Below are positions 43,003 to 52,567 of a stretch of 64,000 nt of DNA, in pieces. The stretch comes from Candidatus Rokuibacteriota bacterium (GTDB lineage: Bacteria; Methylomirabilota; Methylomirabilia; Rokubacteriales; CSP1-6). Each line of letters starts with the position of its first letter. Within the stretch, counting starts at the first letter, position 1. A model generated the notes under the pieces. It was not told where the DNA came from. It did not search any database and saw nothing but the letters and a program-made list of their open reading frames with translations. Made by a program: the position numbers and the translations under genes. The DNA lies in NCBI GenBank assembly GCA_003221695.1, contig QHSX01000038.1, positions 1 through 64,000 of the forward strand. The letters run 5' to 3'.

Positions 43003-44172
43003 TTAGAGTCGGGTCTCGTCGACTGGGAGTCCGAGCCAGTGTCGCCCGACCAGCTCGTAGTGGGAGAGGCGTCCCTGCAAGTGCTGGCTGATCACGTGAA
43101 TGTCCTGGAAGTGCCGCTGGAGCAGGTGGCTCTCGTAGACCGCGGTGGCACCGGCGGCGTTGTAGGCGGTGTCGACGACCTGGACCGCCAGCCGAATCGC
43201 GTGCGTCGTGGCGAGGCGCAAGGCCGCTCGCTGGTCCAGGCTGATCGTGTTCGCGGCGCTCACGTCGGCCCAGACGTCGCGGACCGTTTCGGTCAGGAAA
43301 GCCCGGCCGGATCCCAGGTGCGCTTCCGCGCGGCCGATGTCGGCCTGGACCATCGGTTGATCGCGTAAGAGCCCGGGCATCGCCCGCGGGGTCTTGACTC
43401 CGGCCAGCTCGAAGAACGCGTCCAGGCAGGCGCGGGCCACTCCCAGGGATGCCGCGGCATCGCCCGAGGCGAACAGCAGTGTCCGAGGGATCCGGTAGAG
43501 CGGCCCGGTCTCGAGCGGGGGGGCCGTGGCGGACAGCACCGTGCGCTCCGCGGGAACGAAGACGTCGTCGACGGCGAAGTGGTGGGTGCCCGTGCCGCGC
43601 ATCCCCCGGACGTGCCAGGTATCGAGAAGCTCGGCCTGGGCGACGGGGACGAAGAAGTAGCGCTTCTCCGGTTCTCCGTTCGCTTCCAGTCGGAGCCGTC
43701 CGTTCTCGATGACCTGGCCGTGGGCCGCGACCCATGCGGCATGCCGGCAGCCGGTGCTGAAGCCCTGGCGGCCGGTGACCCGATAACCGCCCGGGACCAC
43801 GACCGCCGTGGCGCTCGGGGCCGGGCTGTTGGCGACGACGCTGCGCGGCGTGTCGATCCAGATCGCGCGGGCGACGTCGCGTGGCATCCGTGCCGCGTAG
43901 GTCGCGAAGATGGCCCCCTGGTTGACGGTCCACGCCGTGCTGGCATCCGCCTTCCCCAGCTCCTCGATCACCTGGATGTAGGTCGGCAGGTCCAGCTCCG
44001 GACAGCCGAGGGCGCGCGGAACCGCCAGGTGGAACAACCCGGCGTCGGCCAGCCCTTCAAAGAGCGGCCGCGGGAGCTCTCGCGCGGCCTCGATTTGATC
44101 GGCGCAGGAGCGGATCTGAGGGGCGAGCTTCCGTGCGGTATCGAGCGGCGACGGGGTCTCGGTGGCGGCCAT
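43003..44172 (-). CDS. Acyl-CoA dehydrogenase-fold flavin monooxygenase (HsaA/DszC-like)
   Basis: A 389-residue protein from ATG 44172. It has the acyl-CoA dehydrogenase fold (LFHLAVPRALGCPELDLPTY, YRVTGRQGFSTGCRHAAWVA, RGTGTHHFAVDDVFVPAER, LLRDQPMVQADIGRAEAHL), but the C terminus HFQDIHVISQHLQG with histidines is like the group D monooxygenases such as HsaA and DszC, which use reduced flavin. A true acyl-CoA role is less likely. It is divergent from cinA. Confidence 0.84.
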   Translation of the reverse strand: MAATETPSPLDTARKLAPQIRSCADQIEAARELPRPLFEGLADAGLFHLAVPRALGCPELDLPTYIQVIEELGKADASTAWTVNQGAIFATYAARMPRDVARAIWIDTPRSVVANSPAPSATAVVVPGGYRVTGRQGFSTGCRHAAWVAAHGQVIENGRLRLEANGEPEKRYFFVPVAQAELLDTWHVRGMRGTGTHHFAVDDVFVPAERTVLSATAPPLETGPLYRIPRTLLFASGDAAASLGVARACLDAFFELAGVKTPRAMPGLLRDQPMVQADIGRAEAHLGSGRAFLTETVRDVWADVSAANTISLDQRAALRLATTHAIRLAVQVVDTAYNAAGATAVYESHLLQRHFQDIHVISQHLQGRLSHYELVGRHWLGLPVDETRL

Positions 44173-44194
44173 AGTCCGTCCAGGGTACACCGTG

Positions 44195-44200
44195 TATGAT
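44195..44200 (+). promoter_or_regulatory. Extended minus-10 upstream of cinA
   Basis: TGTATGAT gives an extended minus-10 (TATGAT) ending 9 nt before the first ATG of cinA. Transcription would begin about 3 nt before the ATG at 44210, so the transcript is nearly leaderless. Confidence 0.4.
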
Positions 44201-44209
44201 GCTGTCTTC

Positions 44210-45487
44210 ATGAGCATGCACATCGAGATCATTTGCACGGGCGACGAAGTCCTGACCGGGAAGATCGTCAACACCAACTTCAGCTACATCAGTCAGAAGC
44301 TGGAGGACGTCGGGCTCTCGGTCCGCTGGGAGACGACGGTCGGTGACGACCGCGAGAGCCTGCTGCGGGCGTTTCAGCTGGCCGGAGCGCGCGCCGACGC
44401 GGTGATCGTCAACGGGGGGTTGGGACCCACGGTGGACGACCTGTCCCAGGAGGTCGCGGCCCAGGCCGCCGACGTCGAGCTCGTCCTCAACGAGGCGTGG
44501 CTCGGCCGGATGGAAGAGTTCTTCCGCCGGCGCAGCCGCGTGATGCCGCCCAACAACCGAAAGCAGGCGATGCTGCCCGCCACCGCCGAGCTGATCGACA
44601 ATCCGATCGGCACCGCCTGCGGCTTCGCGCTCGACGTCGGCGGGGCCCGCTTTTTCTTCACCCCCGGGGTGCCGCGCGAGCTCCGTCGCATGCTGGAGGA
44701 GGAGATCATCCCGCGACTCCTCGCGAAGAGCGGTCTGCAGCCGGCGATCCACCTGAAGCGGTTCCACTCGTACGGGCTCGGCGAATCGCACGTCGACGCC
44801 CTCCTGCGGGGCGTGGACGAGCTCGTGCCCGATGGCGGCGTGAAGCTCGGCTTCCGGGCTCACTATCCGCAGCTCGAGACGAAGCTGACGGTGCGCGGCA
44901 CCGACATGGAGGACGTCCGGCGAAAGCTCGCGCCGGTCGAGCGGGAGGTGCGCAAGCGGCTCGGGAACTTCATTCTAGCGGAGGACGAGGGGACGCTGGA
45001 GGGCGTCGTCCTGAACGAGCTCGCGCAGCGTCGGGCCACGCTGTCGACCGTCGAGACGTTCACGAGCGGCGCGATCGCCGCGCGCCTCGCGCACCTCCCG
45101 GACGCGGAGCGCGTCTTTCGCCGCGGCGTCGTGGCGCGCGACCTCGGCGAGGTGTGCGCGGCCGTCGGGCTCGACGGCGCCCGCGCGGCGGGCGAGCTCA
45201 CGCGCGAGACGGCCGAGACGGTCGCCCGCGCCGCGCAGCGTCTCACCGGCGCGACGCACGCGCTGGCGGTCCTGATCGAGCTGGACCCGGGCGCCGACCG
45301 GATCGACCTCGGCGGGACGATCTGGCTGGCGATCGCGACTTCGCTGGAGGCCACCTCACGGCGGAGTCGCATCCTCGGTGGCCGCGAGTGGGTGCGCCTG
45401 GGCGCGGTCGAGTTGGGGCTGGACTGCCTGCGCCGCTACCTCCAGGGATTGCCCGTGAACGAGCGGATCGACTTCGAGAAGGTGTGA
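44210..45487 (+). CDS. cinA: CinA-like competence/damage-inducible protein
   Basis: A 425-residue two-domain protein. The N-terminal MoCF-like domain has EIICTGDEVLTGKIVNTNFS, VNGGLGPTVDDLSQEVAA and FFTPGVPRELRRML, as in ADP-ribose pyrophosphatase-type CinA. The C-terminal PncC-like domain is divergent: where active nicotinamide-mononucleotide deamidases have ESCTGG, this protein has ETFTSG, so the catalytic serine is Thr. Deamidase activity is doubtful. Start ATG 44210 or 44216. Confidence 0.88.
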   Translation: MSMHIEIICTGDEVLTGKIVNTNFSYISQKLEDVGLSVRWETTVGDDRESLLRAFQLAGARADAVIVNGGLGPTVDDLSQEVAAQAADVELVLNEAWLGRMEEFFRRRSRVMPPNNRKQAMLPATAELIDNPIGTACGFALDVGGARFFFTPGVPRELRRMLEEEIIPRLLAKSGLQPAIHLKRFHSYGLGESHVDALLRGVDELVPDGGVKLGFRAHYPQLETKLTVRGTDMEDVRRKLAPVEREVRKRLGNFILAEDEGTLEGVVLNELAQRRATLSTVETFTSGAIAARLAHLPDAERVFRRGVVARDLGEVCAAVGLDGARAAGELTRETAETVARAAQRLTGATHALAVLIELDPGADRIDLGGTIWLAIATSLEATSRRSRILGGREWVRLGAVELGLDCLRRYLQGLPVNERIDFEKV

Positions 45488-45490
45488 GTC

Positions 45491-45958
45491 ATGGCGAGCT
45501 TCACGCTCCGGGTGAACGGTGAGAGCCGGACGGTCTCGGTCGAGTCGGACACGCCGCTCTTGTATGTCCTGAGAAACGATCTCGAGCTGAACGGCCCGAA
45601 GTTCGGCTGCGGGCTGGCCCAGTGTGGCGCGTGCACGGTGCTGGTGGACGACAAGCCGGTGCGCTCGTGCGTGACGCCGGTCGCCTCCGTCGCGAAAGGT
45701 GGGATCACGACCATCGAGGGTCTCGGCAGCGTCGAGCGGCTCCATCCGCTGCAGCGGGCGTTCATCGAAGAGCAAGCGTGCCAGTGCGGCTACTGCGGCA
45801 ACGGCATGGTCATGTCCGCCAAGGCGCTGCTCGATCGCAACCCCCGGCCGAGCGAACGCGAGATCAAGGCCGCGCTCAATGGCCATCTGTGCCGCTGCGC
45901 CTCGCACAATCGGATCGTCCGTGCCGTGCAACGCGCCGCCCAGGAGATGCGGCCATGA
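45491..45958 (+). CDS. 2Fe-2S small subunit of a molybdenum hydroxylase (IorA-like)
   Basis: A 155-residue iron-sulfur protein with a plant-type cluster (FGCGLAQCGACTVLVD with the fourth Cys in RSCVTP) and a second cluster (QCGYCGNGM and LCRCASHNRI). It passes electrons from the molybdenum subunit, with which it overlaps by 4 nt. It lies 3 nt after cinA. This two-subunit type lacks a FAD subunit and usually delivers electrons to a cytochrome. Confidence 0.93.
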   Translation: MASFTLRVNGESRTVSVESDTPLLYVLRNDLELNGPKFGCGLAQCGACTVLVDDKPVRSCVTPVASVAKGGITTIEGLGSVERLHPLQRAFIEEQACQCGYCGNGMVMSAKALLDRNPRPSEREIKAALNGHLCRCASHNRIVRAVQRAAQEMRP

Positions 45959-48180
45959 CGTCCCGCCGGGCCTTCCTCAAGGCGAGCGGCGCGCTCGTCA
46001 TTCGATTCGCACTCGGGCCGCGTCTCGCCCTCGCGCAGGACCGGCCCGCCGCGCTGCCGGGGAGCCTCAACGCGAATCGCCTGCTCGACGCCTGGCTCTC
46101 CATCGCTCCGAACGGCACGGTGACGATCTTTACCGGCAAGATCGAGCTGGGGCAGGGCATCGCCACCGCCCTGTCGCAGATCGCCGCGGACGAGTTGGAC
46201 CTGGAGCCGACGCGCATCGAGGTCGTCACCGGCGACACCGCGCGCACGCCGAACGAGGGTCACACCGCCGGCAGCCTGTCGGTCGAGCACAGCGGCACGG
46301 CGCTGCGCTTCGCGTGCGCCGAGGCGCGCGAAATCTTGTTGTCCGCGGCGGCGGCGAAGCTCGGCGTGCCCGCGGCCGAGCTCAGCGTGAAGGACGGCAC
46401 CGTCACCGGCCCGCGCGGCACCCACCTCACGTACGGGGACCTCGTCCGCGACGTCGACTTCAAACGCGAGGCCACGGCGCGGGTGAAGCCCAAGCCGCCG
46501 TCCGAGCACCGGTGGGTCGGCACGAGCCTCGCCCGTCGCGACATCCCGAAGAAGTTCACGGGCGGCGCGGCCTACGTGCAGGACGTCCGCCTGCCGGGCA
46601 TGGTGTTCGGGCGCGTGGTGCGTCCGCCCTCGCCCGGCGCGCGGCTCACGTCGGTCGACGAGGCGGCGGTGCGCCGCCTGCCGGGGGTCGTCGCGGTCGT
46701 GCGCGACGGGAGCTTCCTCGCGGTGGCGGCCCTCCGCGAAGAGCAGGCCATCCGCGCCCGCGACGCGCTCAAGCAAAGCGCGAAATGGGAGGAGACCGCA
46801 GCGCTGCCGCCCTCGGGGGACGCCTTGTACCGGCAGCTGATGAGCTCGCCGCTGCCGGCCCAGACGGTGGCCGAAAAGACGACGGCAACCGCCGCGGCGC
46901 CGGTCAAGACGCTCGACGCGCTCTACACGCGGCCCTACCAGTGCCACGGCTCCCTCGGTCCGTCGTGCGCGGTCGCGCAGTGGCAGGAGCGCACGCTGAC
47001 CGTGTGGACCCACAGCCAGGGCGTGTTCCCCCTGCGTGCGGATCTCGCCAAGGCGTTCGGTATCGAGCCGGGGCACATCCGCTGTATCCATCTGGAAGGC
47101 GCGGGCTGCTACGGCCACAACGGCGCCGACGACGTCGCGCTCGATGCCGCCCTGCTCGCGCGCGCCACGGACGGCCGACCCGTCAAGCTCCAGTGGATGC
47201 GCGACGACGAATTCATGTGGGAGCCCTACGGCTCGGCGATGGCGATGCGGCTCTCGGGCGGTCTCGACGCCGAGGGCAACGTCGTCGCCTGGACCCACGA
47301 GCTCTGGAGCCACCCGCACAGCACCCGGCCGGGCTCGTCGGCGGGCGTCAACCTGCTCGCGGCCCGGCATCTCGCCCGACCGTTTCCGCCGGTGCCTCCC
47401 GCGGACGTGCCGCAGCCGTCCGGGGGCTCGGATCGCAACGCGATCCCGCTCTACGACTTCCCCAACGTGAGGGTCGTCAAGCACTACCTCCCCGAGGCGC
47501 CGCTCCGTACCTCCGCCCTCCGCACGCTCGGCGGATACGCGAACGTGTTTGCGCTCGAGTCCTTCGTCGACGAGCTCGCCGCCGCGGGGGGCGCCGATCC
47601 CGTGGAGTTCCGTCTCCGCCACCTGAAGGACTCGCGCGCCCGTGCGGTGGTCGAGGCGGCGGCCCAGCGCGCCGGATGGCGGCCGCACGCGAAGGGCGAC
47701 GGCGTCCGCGGTCGCGGGATCGCGTTCGCCAAGTACAAGAACCTCGCCGCGTACTGCGCGATGGCGGCCGACGTCGAGGTCGAGCGTCAGAGCGGTCGGG
47801 TGAGCGTCACGCGCGTCGTCGCGGCGGTGGATGCCGGCCAGATCGTCAACCCCGACGGCGTGATCAACCAGATCGAAGGCGGCATCATCCAGTCCACGAG
47901 CTGGACGCTGAAAGAAGCCGTCCGCTTCGACCGCACGCGGGTCACGACCCGGTCGTGGGCCGATTATCCGATCGTGCGCTTCACCGAAGCGCCCGAGGTC
48001 GAGGTGGTCCTGCTCGATCGCCCCGACGAGCGCTTTCTCGGGGTCGGGGAGGGGGCGCAAGGGCCGACCGCAGCGGCGATCGCGAACGCCCTGGCGAACG
48101 CGACCGGCACACGGGTGCGCGCGCTGCCGTTCACGCCCGAGCGAGTCAGGCAGGCCATGGCGGCGCTCACGCCCCCGTGA
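45955..48180 (+). CDS. Molybdopterin-binding large subunit, Tat-exported (IorB-like)
   Basis: A 741-residue subunit starting with a Tat signal (SRRAFLKASGALVIRF). The molybdenum-binding domains include GKIELGQGIATALSQIAADE, EGAGCYGHNGADDVA and the C-terminal LGVGEGAQGPTAAAIANAL with the active-site Glu. The arrangement is that of isoquinoline 1-oxidoreductase beta subunits and related periplasmic aldehyde or N-heterocycle oxidases. It pairs with the upstream 2Fe-2S subunit. Substrate is not predictable. Confidence 0.92.
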   Translation: MTSRRAFLKASGALVIRFALGPRLALAQDRPAALPGSLNANRLLDAWLSIAPNGTVTIFTGKIELGQGIATALSQIAADELDLEPTRIEVVTGDTARTPNEGHTAGSLSVEHSGTALRFACAEAREILLSAAAAKLGVPAAELSVKDGTVTGPRGTHLTYGDLVRDVDFKREATARVKPKPPSEHRWVGTSLARRDIPKKFTGGAAYVQDVRLPGMVFGRVVRPPSPGARLTSVDEAAVRRLPGVVAVVRDGSFLAVAALREEQAIRARDALKQSAKWEETAALPPSGDALYRQLMSSPLPAQTVAEKTTATAAAPVKTLDALYTRPYQCHGSLGPSCAVAQWQERTLTVWTHSQGVFPLRADLAKAFGIEPGHIRCIHLEGAGCYGHNGADDVALDAALLARATDGRPVKLQWMRDDEFMWEPYGSAMAMRLSGGLDAEGNVVAWTHELWSHPHSTRPGSSAGVNLLAARHLARPFPPVPPADVPQPSGGSDRNAIPLYDFPNVRVVKHYLPEAPLRTSALRTLGGYANVFALESFVDELAAAGGADPVEFRLRHLKDSRARAVVEAAAQRAGWRPHAKGDGVRGRGIAFAKYKNLAAYCAMAADVEVERQSGRVSVTRVVAAVDAGQIVNPDGVINQIEGGIIQSTSWTLKEAVRFDRTRVTTRSWADYPIVRFTEAPEVEVVLLDRPDERFLGVGEGAQGPTAAAIANALANATGTRVRALPFTPERVRQAMAALTPP

Positions 48181-48217
48181 TCCGGAGTGTCCGATTGGGG
48201 CCCAGCCCAGCCCCGCG

Positions 48218-49057
48218 TCACCCGGTTCGCTTCAAGCGGCCGGTGTGCTTGGCCCATCGCTCGACCCGACCGAAGACCCAGAGCCCCAGCGGGATCAGCA
48301 CCACCCCCATCATGGCGAGGACCGATAGCTCGAACGCGACCGCCGACAGTGGCCCGCCGGCCAATCGTTGGGGCGTCGTCGCGGGATTCCCGATGCCGAC
48401 CAGGTGGCGGCACGCCGAGAGCGTGTAGGTCGCCGGTGACAGCGCCGAGATCGGTCTGATCCAGCCGGGCAGGACGTCCACGGGATAGTAGACGCCCGAG
48501 ACCAGCAGCAGCGAGCCCTGAAAGATGTGCGTCGCTTCAGCGCCGCGCTCGGGACTCATCACCGGGAGCGCCGCCGCCATCACTCCCAAGCCCACGAAGG
48601 CCAGCGTGCTCGCTAGAAGGACGACAACCACGCCAACGAGGTTCGCTCCCGCCAGGCTCAGGTCGGTGAGCAGCATCAGCCCGAGCAGGACGATCACGGT
48701 ATTCACGATGCTGTTGCAGAGCGCAAACAGGCTGAGCCCCGCCAGGTGCACGAGCCGGGAGACGGGAGCCATGAATGTGTACTCCAGCGTCCCTTCCCAA
48801 CGCTCGTAGGCGACCGACATGGCGATCTCGTTGTAGAGGGTCGAGAGAAAGTTCCACAGCAGCGCGCCGACGACGAGCGTGAGCGTCAACTGATGATCGT
48901 GGGCCGCCACGCCGATGAGGGCCACGGCCGCCGATCCGGTCAGCGCGTAGAAGTTGAAGACGATGACCCAGGAGATGTAGCGTCGCGTCAGATGATAGCC
49001 CCGGAACATGAAGGCCCACGTCTGACGTAGCGAGCGTTCCACGCCGAGCTCCATCAC
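48218..49057 (-). CDS. ABC-2 type transporter permease
   Basis: A 279-residue membrane protein with six hydrophobic segments and the ABC-2 features EGTLEYTFMAPVSRLVHLAG and GSLLLVSGVYYPVDVLPGW. It overlaps the ATPase gene by 4 nt and forms an exporter with it. Such pairs export drugs, lipids or antibiotics. Confidence 0.9.
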   Translation of the reverse strand: MMELGVERSLRQTWAFMFRGYHLTRRYISWVIVFNFYALTGSAAVALIGVAAHDHQLTLTLVVGALLWNFLSTLYNEIAMSVAYERWEGTLEYTFMAPVSRLVHLAGLSLFALCNSIVNTVIVLLGLMLLTDLSLAGANLVGVVVVLLASTLAFVGLGVMAAALPVMSPERGAEATHIFQGSLLLVSGVYYPVDVLPGWIRPISALSPATYTLSACRHLVGIGNPATTPQRLAGGPLSAVAFELSVLAMMGVVLIPLGLWVFGRVERWAKHTGRLKRTG

Positions 49058-49860
49058 GCGTCCTTCGCCGGCGCCGCCGGCTCTTCGCCGCCGAGCACCT
49101 TCTCGCCCGTGAGCCTGATGAAGGCGTCATCGAGCGTCTCGGCCTCCGCCTGACGCTTGAGCCCCTCGGCGGTTCCTTCAGCGACGAGCCGCCCGCGCGC
49201 GAGAAAACCGATGCGGGCGCAGAGCCGTTCGGCTTCCGCCATGTCGTGCGTCGTGAGCAGGATGGTGGTGCCCTCCCGCCGCCGAAGGTCCTCCAGGAAC
49301 GTCTGGACGTCGCGCCGGCTCTTGGGGTCGAGTCCGGTCGTCGGCTCGTCCAGCAAGAGCAACGGCGGGTTGATCATCAGGGCTCGCGCGATGCTGATCT
49401 TCTGCTGCATGCCGCGGCTCATCTCCTCGAGCGGGATGGAGAGCGTGTGGTCCTCCATCCCCAGCTGCTCCAGCGCCTGCAGCGCCTGCCGCTCCGCGAC
49501 TGACGGCTTGAGCCCGTAGAGCAACGCCGTGTAAAGCAGGTTCTCGCGCGCGGACAGCTTTTTGTAGAAGGCCGCATCCACGCTCACACGCCCGATCAAC
49601 CGGCGCACCTGCGCCTGATCGTCGGGCAGGCGGTATCCGAGCAGGCGAACCTCGCCCCCGTCGGCGAAGAGCAGCGTGGACAGGATGCGAATCAGGGTCG
49701 ACTTGCCGGAGCCATTGGGCCCGAGCAGGCCGTAGATCGCTCCGCGCGCCACGTCGAACGAGACGCCCGCGAGCGCCCATTCCGCCGCCTTCGATGTGCG
49801 TGGGCGGTGGCGGAACCGCTTTCGCAGCTCGCGTACGTGTATAGCCGGAAGCATCATCAT
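49054..49860 (-). CDS. ABC transporter ATP-binding protein (DrrA/NatA-like)
   Basis: A 268-residue ATPase with Walker A GLLGPNGSGKST, signature MSRGMQQKISIARAL (a variant of LSGGQ), Walker B LLLLDEPTTGLD and switch TTHDMAEAERL. It is typical of exporters of the DrrA/NatA group. The ATG cluster at 49860-49852 (three methionines) leaves the exact start open. Confidence 0.92.
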   Translation of the reverse strand: MMMLPAIHVRELRKRFRHRPRTSKAAEWALAGVSFDVARGAIYGLLGPNGSGKSTLIRILSTLLFADGGEVRLLGYRLPDDQAQVRRLIGRVSVDAAFYKKLSARENLLYTALLYGLKPSVAERQALQALEQLGMEDHTLSIPLEEMSRGMQQKISIARALMINPPLLLLDEPTTGLDPKSRRDVQTFLEDLRRREGTTILLTTHDMAEAERLCARIGFLARGRLVAEGTAEGLKRQAEAETLDDAFIRLTGEKVLGGEEPAAPAKDA

Positions 49861-50220
49861 GAGCCTCCCGCGCGCGTCGCGGACACGACGACGTGCGTAG
49901 ACGAACCGGTCGGAAGAGATCGCGCGAGAACGGGGAGACCGAGATCAGGCGTCGAGCGCGCGGGGCTTCTAGACGCGTCCGCCGCCTCCATCGCCGTCTT
50001 CGGGGCGAAAACGGGCGGGGCGGGTCGCTTACGCGGCTCGCTTACTCGGTCGGATCAGCGAAATAGGTGCATCGATGTCACCTGAGCAACGGTAGCGTAC
50101 ATCGCCCGCGAAGCAATCGCAAGGACACCGCGGGCGGGCCGACCGGTGCTAGACTGTGCGCCGCCGTCGCGCCGGGGCGTACCTTGCCGGCGCGCCCCCG
50201 GTTGCTGAAAGGAGATGCCC
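49861..50220. other. 360-bp intergenic region
   Basis: No believable gene is present; an open frame at 49807-50085 is arginine-rich shadow sequence overlapping the ABC ATPase. The region serves divergent transcription of the ABC exporter and the LVIVD protein. A TAGACT box at 50150-50155 precedes the latter gene. Nothing else recognisable is seen. Confidence 0.6.
50150..50155 (+). promoter_or_regulatory. Candidate minus-10 box of the LVIVD-protein gene
   Basis: TGCTAGACT provides an extended minus-10 (TAGACT) 65 nt upstream of the ATG at 50221. No clear minus-35 is visible. Confidence 0.3.
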
Positions 50221-51681
50221 ATGACTTCCGTGCTTCGACGGCTTTCGCCCATCGTTTTGGGCCTCGTCCTGCTGTCGCTGGTGGCCGCGCCCGCGTCCTC
50301 CCAGGCCCCGGCGCGCGGTCACGGCGCCGAGGCTCACGACATGGAGCTGGTCGGCCACGACGACCTGCAGGGCCGGTCGGCCTACCAACCGACGATCCAC
50401 CAGCAGCGCGGACGCTTCGTCGCCTACGTCGGCCACCACGGCGGGCGCGCGAAGAACCCGCTCACCGGCGCGGACGAAGACAACGGGACGTCGATCGTCG
50501 ACGTCAGTGACCCCGCGCGGCCGCGCTATCTCGCCCACATCCCGGGGATGCCCGGCGGCCCCGAGCAGGGCGGTGCGCAGATGGCGCGCGTGTGCGATCG
50601 GCAGGGCAAGACGTACCTGCTGCGGACCTTCGGCAACTCCGTGCCCAACGCCGCCCACGAGGTGTGGGACGTCACCGATCCAGCGACGCCGCAGAAGGTG
50701 AGTACGGTCGTCGCCGGGCTGACCTCGACGCACAAGAACTGGTGGGAGTGCGACACCGGGATCGCCTACCTGATCTCGGGTGACCTCGTCAAGACGGAGC
50801 CGTTGCAGCTCGGGCCCTCGGGCTGGCGCACGTGGCGCATGACGAAGATCTACGACCTCAGCGACCCCGCGAAGCCTGTGTTCATCCGCGACTTCGGGCT
50901 GGCGGGCCAGGAGCCGGGCTCCACCGGGCCGATCCCGGTCGCGCACGGCGCGCACGGGCCGATCGTCGTCGGCAACCGCGTCTACTTCGCCCACGGGACC
51001 AGCGGCGAGGGCATGCTTCAGATCGTGGATCGCCAGAAGCTTCTCACGGGTCCGAAAGAGCCGACCGCCGCGAACCTCACCTATCCCGAGATCAGCCGGC
51101 TCTACATGTCGCCCAACTGGGGCGGCCACACGGCGTTCCCGGTGCTCGGCGTGACGATCGCCGACTGGGCGGCCAACACCAAAGAGCGGGTGCGCGACTT
51201 CGTCGTGCTCGTCTCCGAGGCCACCGCCAACGAGTGCCGCGAGTCCCGGCACGCCACGTTCGTGGTCGACGTCACCACGGAGACCCGGCCGTTCTCGGTG
51301 GCGACCTTCCAGGTCCCGGAGTCCAAGGGCGCCTTCTGCCGGCGGGGCGGCCGCTTCGGCCCCCACGCGTCGAGCGAGTCGTTCGCGCCGATCTTCTACA
51401 GGAAGCTCGTGTTCATCTCCTACTTCAACGGCGGCGTGCGGGCCATGGATGTCCGCGATCCCTACGCGCCGCGTGAGGCCGCGTTCTACATTCCGGCGAC
51501 GACCGAGCGGACCGCCGAGCGCTGCGTGACGAACGGGACACGGAGCTGCAAGGTGGCGATCCAGACCAACAACGTCGAGGCGGACGAGCGCGGGTTCGTG
51601 TACCTCGCGGACCGCGCCAACACGGGGCTGCACATCGTGAGGCTCACCGGCGCGGCCGCGAGGATCGTCGGGGGCAACTGA
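50221..51681 (+). CDS. Secreted LVIVD-repeat beta-propeller protein
   Basis: A 486-residue exported protein. AAAGGAG lies 6 nt before ATG 50221; another ATG at 50215 overlaps that site. A signal peptide (VLGLVLLSLVAAPASSQA) precedes repeats with the LVIVD pattern, such as TSIVDVSDPARPRYLAHI, EVWDVTDPATPQKVSTV, KIYDLSDPAKPVFIRDF and RAMDVRDPYAPREAAFY. These form a periplasmic or cell-surface propeller of unknown role. The stop overlaps the next gene by 1 nt, so it is co-translated with an LLM oxidoreductase. Confidence 0.85.
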   Translation: MTSVLRRLSPIVLGLVLLSLVAAPASSQAPARGHGAEAHDMELVGHDDLQGRSAYQPTIHQQRGRFVAYVGHHGGRAKNPLTGADEDNGTSIVDVSDPARPRYLAHIPGMPGGPEQGGAQMARVCDRQGKTYLLRTFGNSVPNAAHEVWDVTDPATPQKVSTVVAGLTSTHKNWWECDTGIAYLISGDLVKTEPLQLGPSGWRTWRMTKIYDLSDPAKPVFIRDFGLAGQEPGSTGPIPVAHGAHGPIVVGNRVYFAHGTSGEGMLQIVDRQKLLTGPKEPTAANLTYPEISRLYMSPNWGGHTAFPVLGVTIADWAANTKERVRDFVVLVSEATANECRESRHATFVVDVTTETRPFSVATFQVPESKGAFCRRGGRFGPHASSESFAPIFYRKLVFISYFNGGVRAMDVRDPYAPREAAFYIPATTERTAERCVTNGTRSCKVAIQTNNVEADERGFVYLADRANTGLHIVRLTGAAARIVGGN

Positions 51682-52553
51682 TGAAGTTCGGATTGCGGTA
51701 CGCAAGTCTGGGCCGCTACGCCAACGGCCGAGCGGCCGTCGAGCTGGCCCAGGCCGCCGAGGCGGCCGGGTTCGAGTCGCTCTGGACGGTCGAGCACGTC
51801 GTGGTGCCCCACGGGTATCAGTCTCGCTATCCGTATTCGCCGACCGGCCGCATGGGGTCGGGCCTCGAGGACTTCCCGATCCCGGATCCGTTGGTCTGGC
51901 TCGCGTACGTCGCCTCCGCCACGCGGACGATCAAGCTGGGGACGGCGATCCTGATCCTGCCTCAGCGCAATCCCGTCGTCACGGCCAAGGCGGTGGCCAC
52001 GCTGGATCACCTGGCGGGTGGGCGCCGCGTGCTCCTGGGAATCGGCGTGGGATGGCTGGCCGAGGAGTTCGCCACCCTGGGCGTCCCGTTCGATGATCGC
52101 GGGCCGCGCACCGACGAGTACGTCGCCGCCATGCGCGCGCTCTGGAGCCAGGAGTGCGCGAGCTTCAAGGGGCGCTTCGTCTCGTTCAGCGAGGTGTTCT
52201 GCCGGCCGCTGCCTCCCGATCGCCGGATTCCGATCGTCGTGGGCGGCGATACGAAGGCCGCGGCTCGTCGGGCCGGGCGCCTCGGCGACGGCTACTTTCC
52301 CGCACGTGGCGCGCCCGGTGAGCTCTTCGACGAGATGCGCCGTGCCGCCAGGGAGGCGGGCCGAAACCCGGCGGATATCGAGATCACCGTGGCTGCCCCG
52401 ACCGCGCCCTCGGAGATCGAGGCGCTGGCCAGGCTGGGCGTGACGCGAGTGGCCGTCCCCGTCAGCTCGGCCGCGGGGCTCCCGGCGCAAGTGCAGACGC
52501 CCGACGACGTGCTCCGCTACGGACGAGAGGTGATCGCGCGTTTGCGCGACTGA
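51681..52553 (+). CDS. LLM-class F420-dependent oxidoreductase
   Basis: A 290-residue TIM-barrel oxidoreductase: FESLWTVEHVVVPHGYQSRY, TIKLGTAILILPQRNPVVTA, GRRVLLGIGVGWLAEEFATL and RRIPIVVGGDTKAAARRAGR match the TIGR03619-type group. It overlaps the LVIVD-protein stop by 1 nt and is followed by a second LLM gene after 14 nt. F420 or FMN use is inferred from the family. Confidence 0.88.
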   Translation: MKFGLRYASLGRYANGRAAVELAQAAEAAGFESLWTVEHVVVPHGYQSRYPYSPTGRMGSGLEDFPIPDPLVWLAYVASATRTIKLGTAILILPQRNPVVTAKAVATLDHLAGGRRVLLGIGVGWLAEEFATLGVPFDDRGPRTDEYVAAMRALWSQECASFKGRFVSFSEVFCRPLPPDRRIPIVVGGDTKAAARRAGRLGDGYFPARGAPGELFDEMRRAAREAGRNPADIEITVAAPTAPSEIEALARLGVTRVAVPVSSAAGLPAQVQTPDDVLRYGREVIARLRD

Positions 52554-52567
52554 GGAGGAGGCCCCCC

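Noticed and set aside
45699-48428. Very long open frames on both strands across the IorAB-type genes (plus 45699-48428, minus 45790-48060)
   Set aside because: Both are low-complexity Arg/Ala/Gly translations in shadow frames of clear enzyme subunits.
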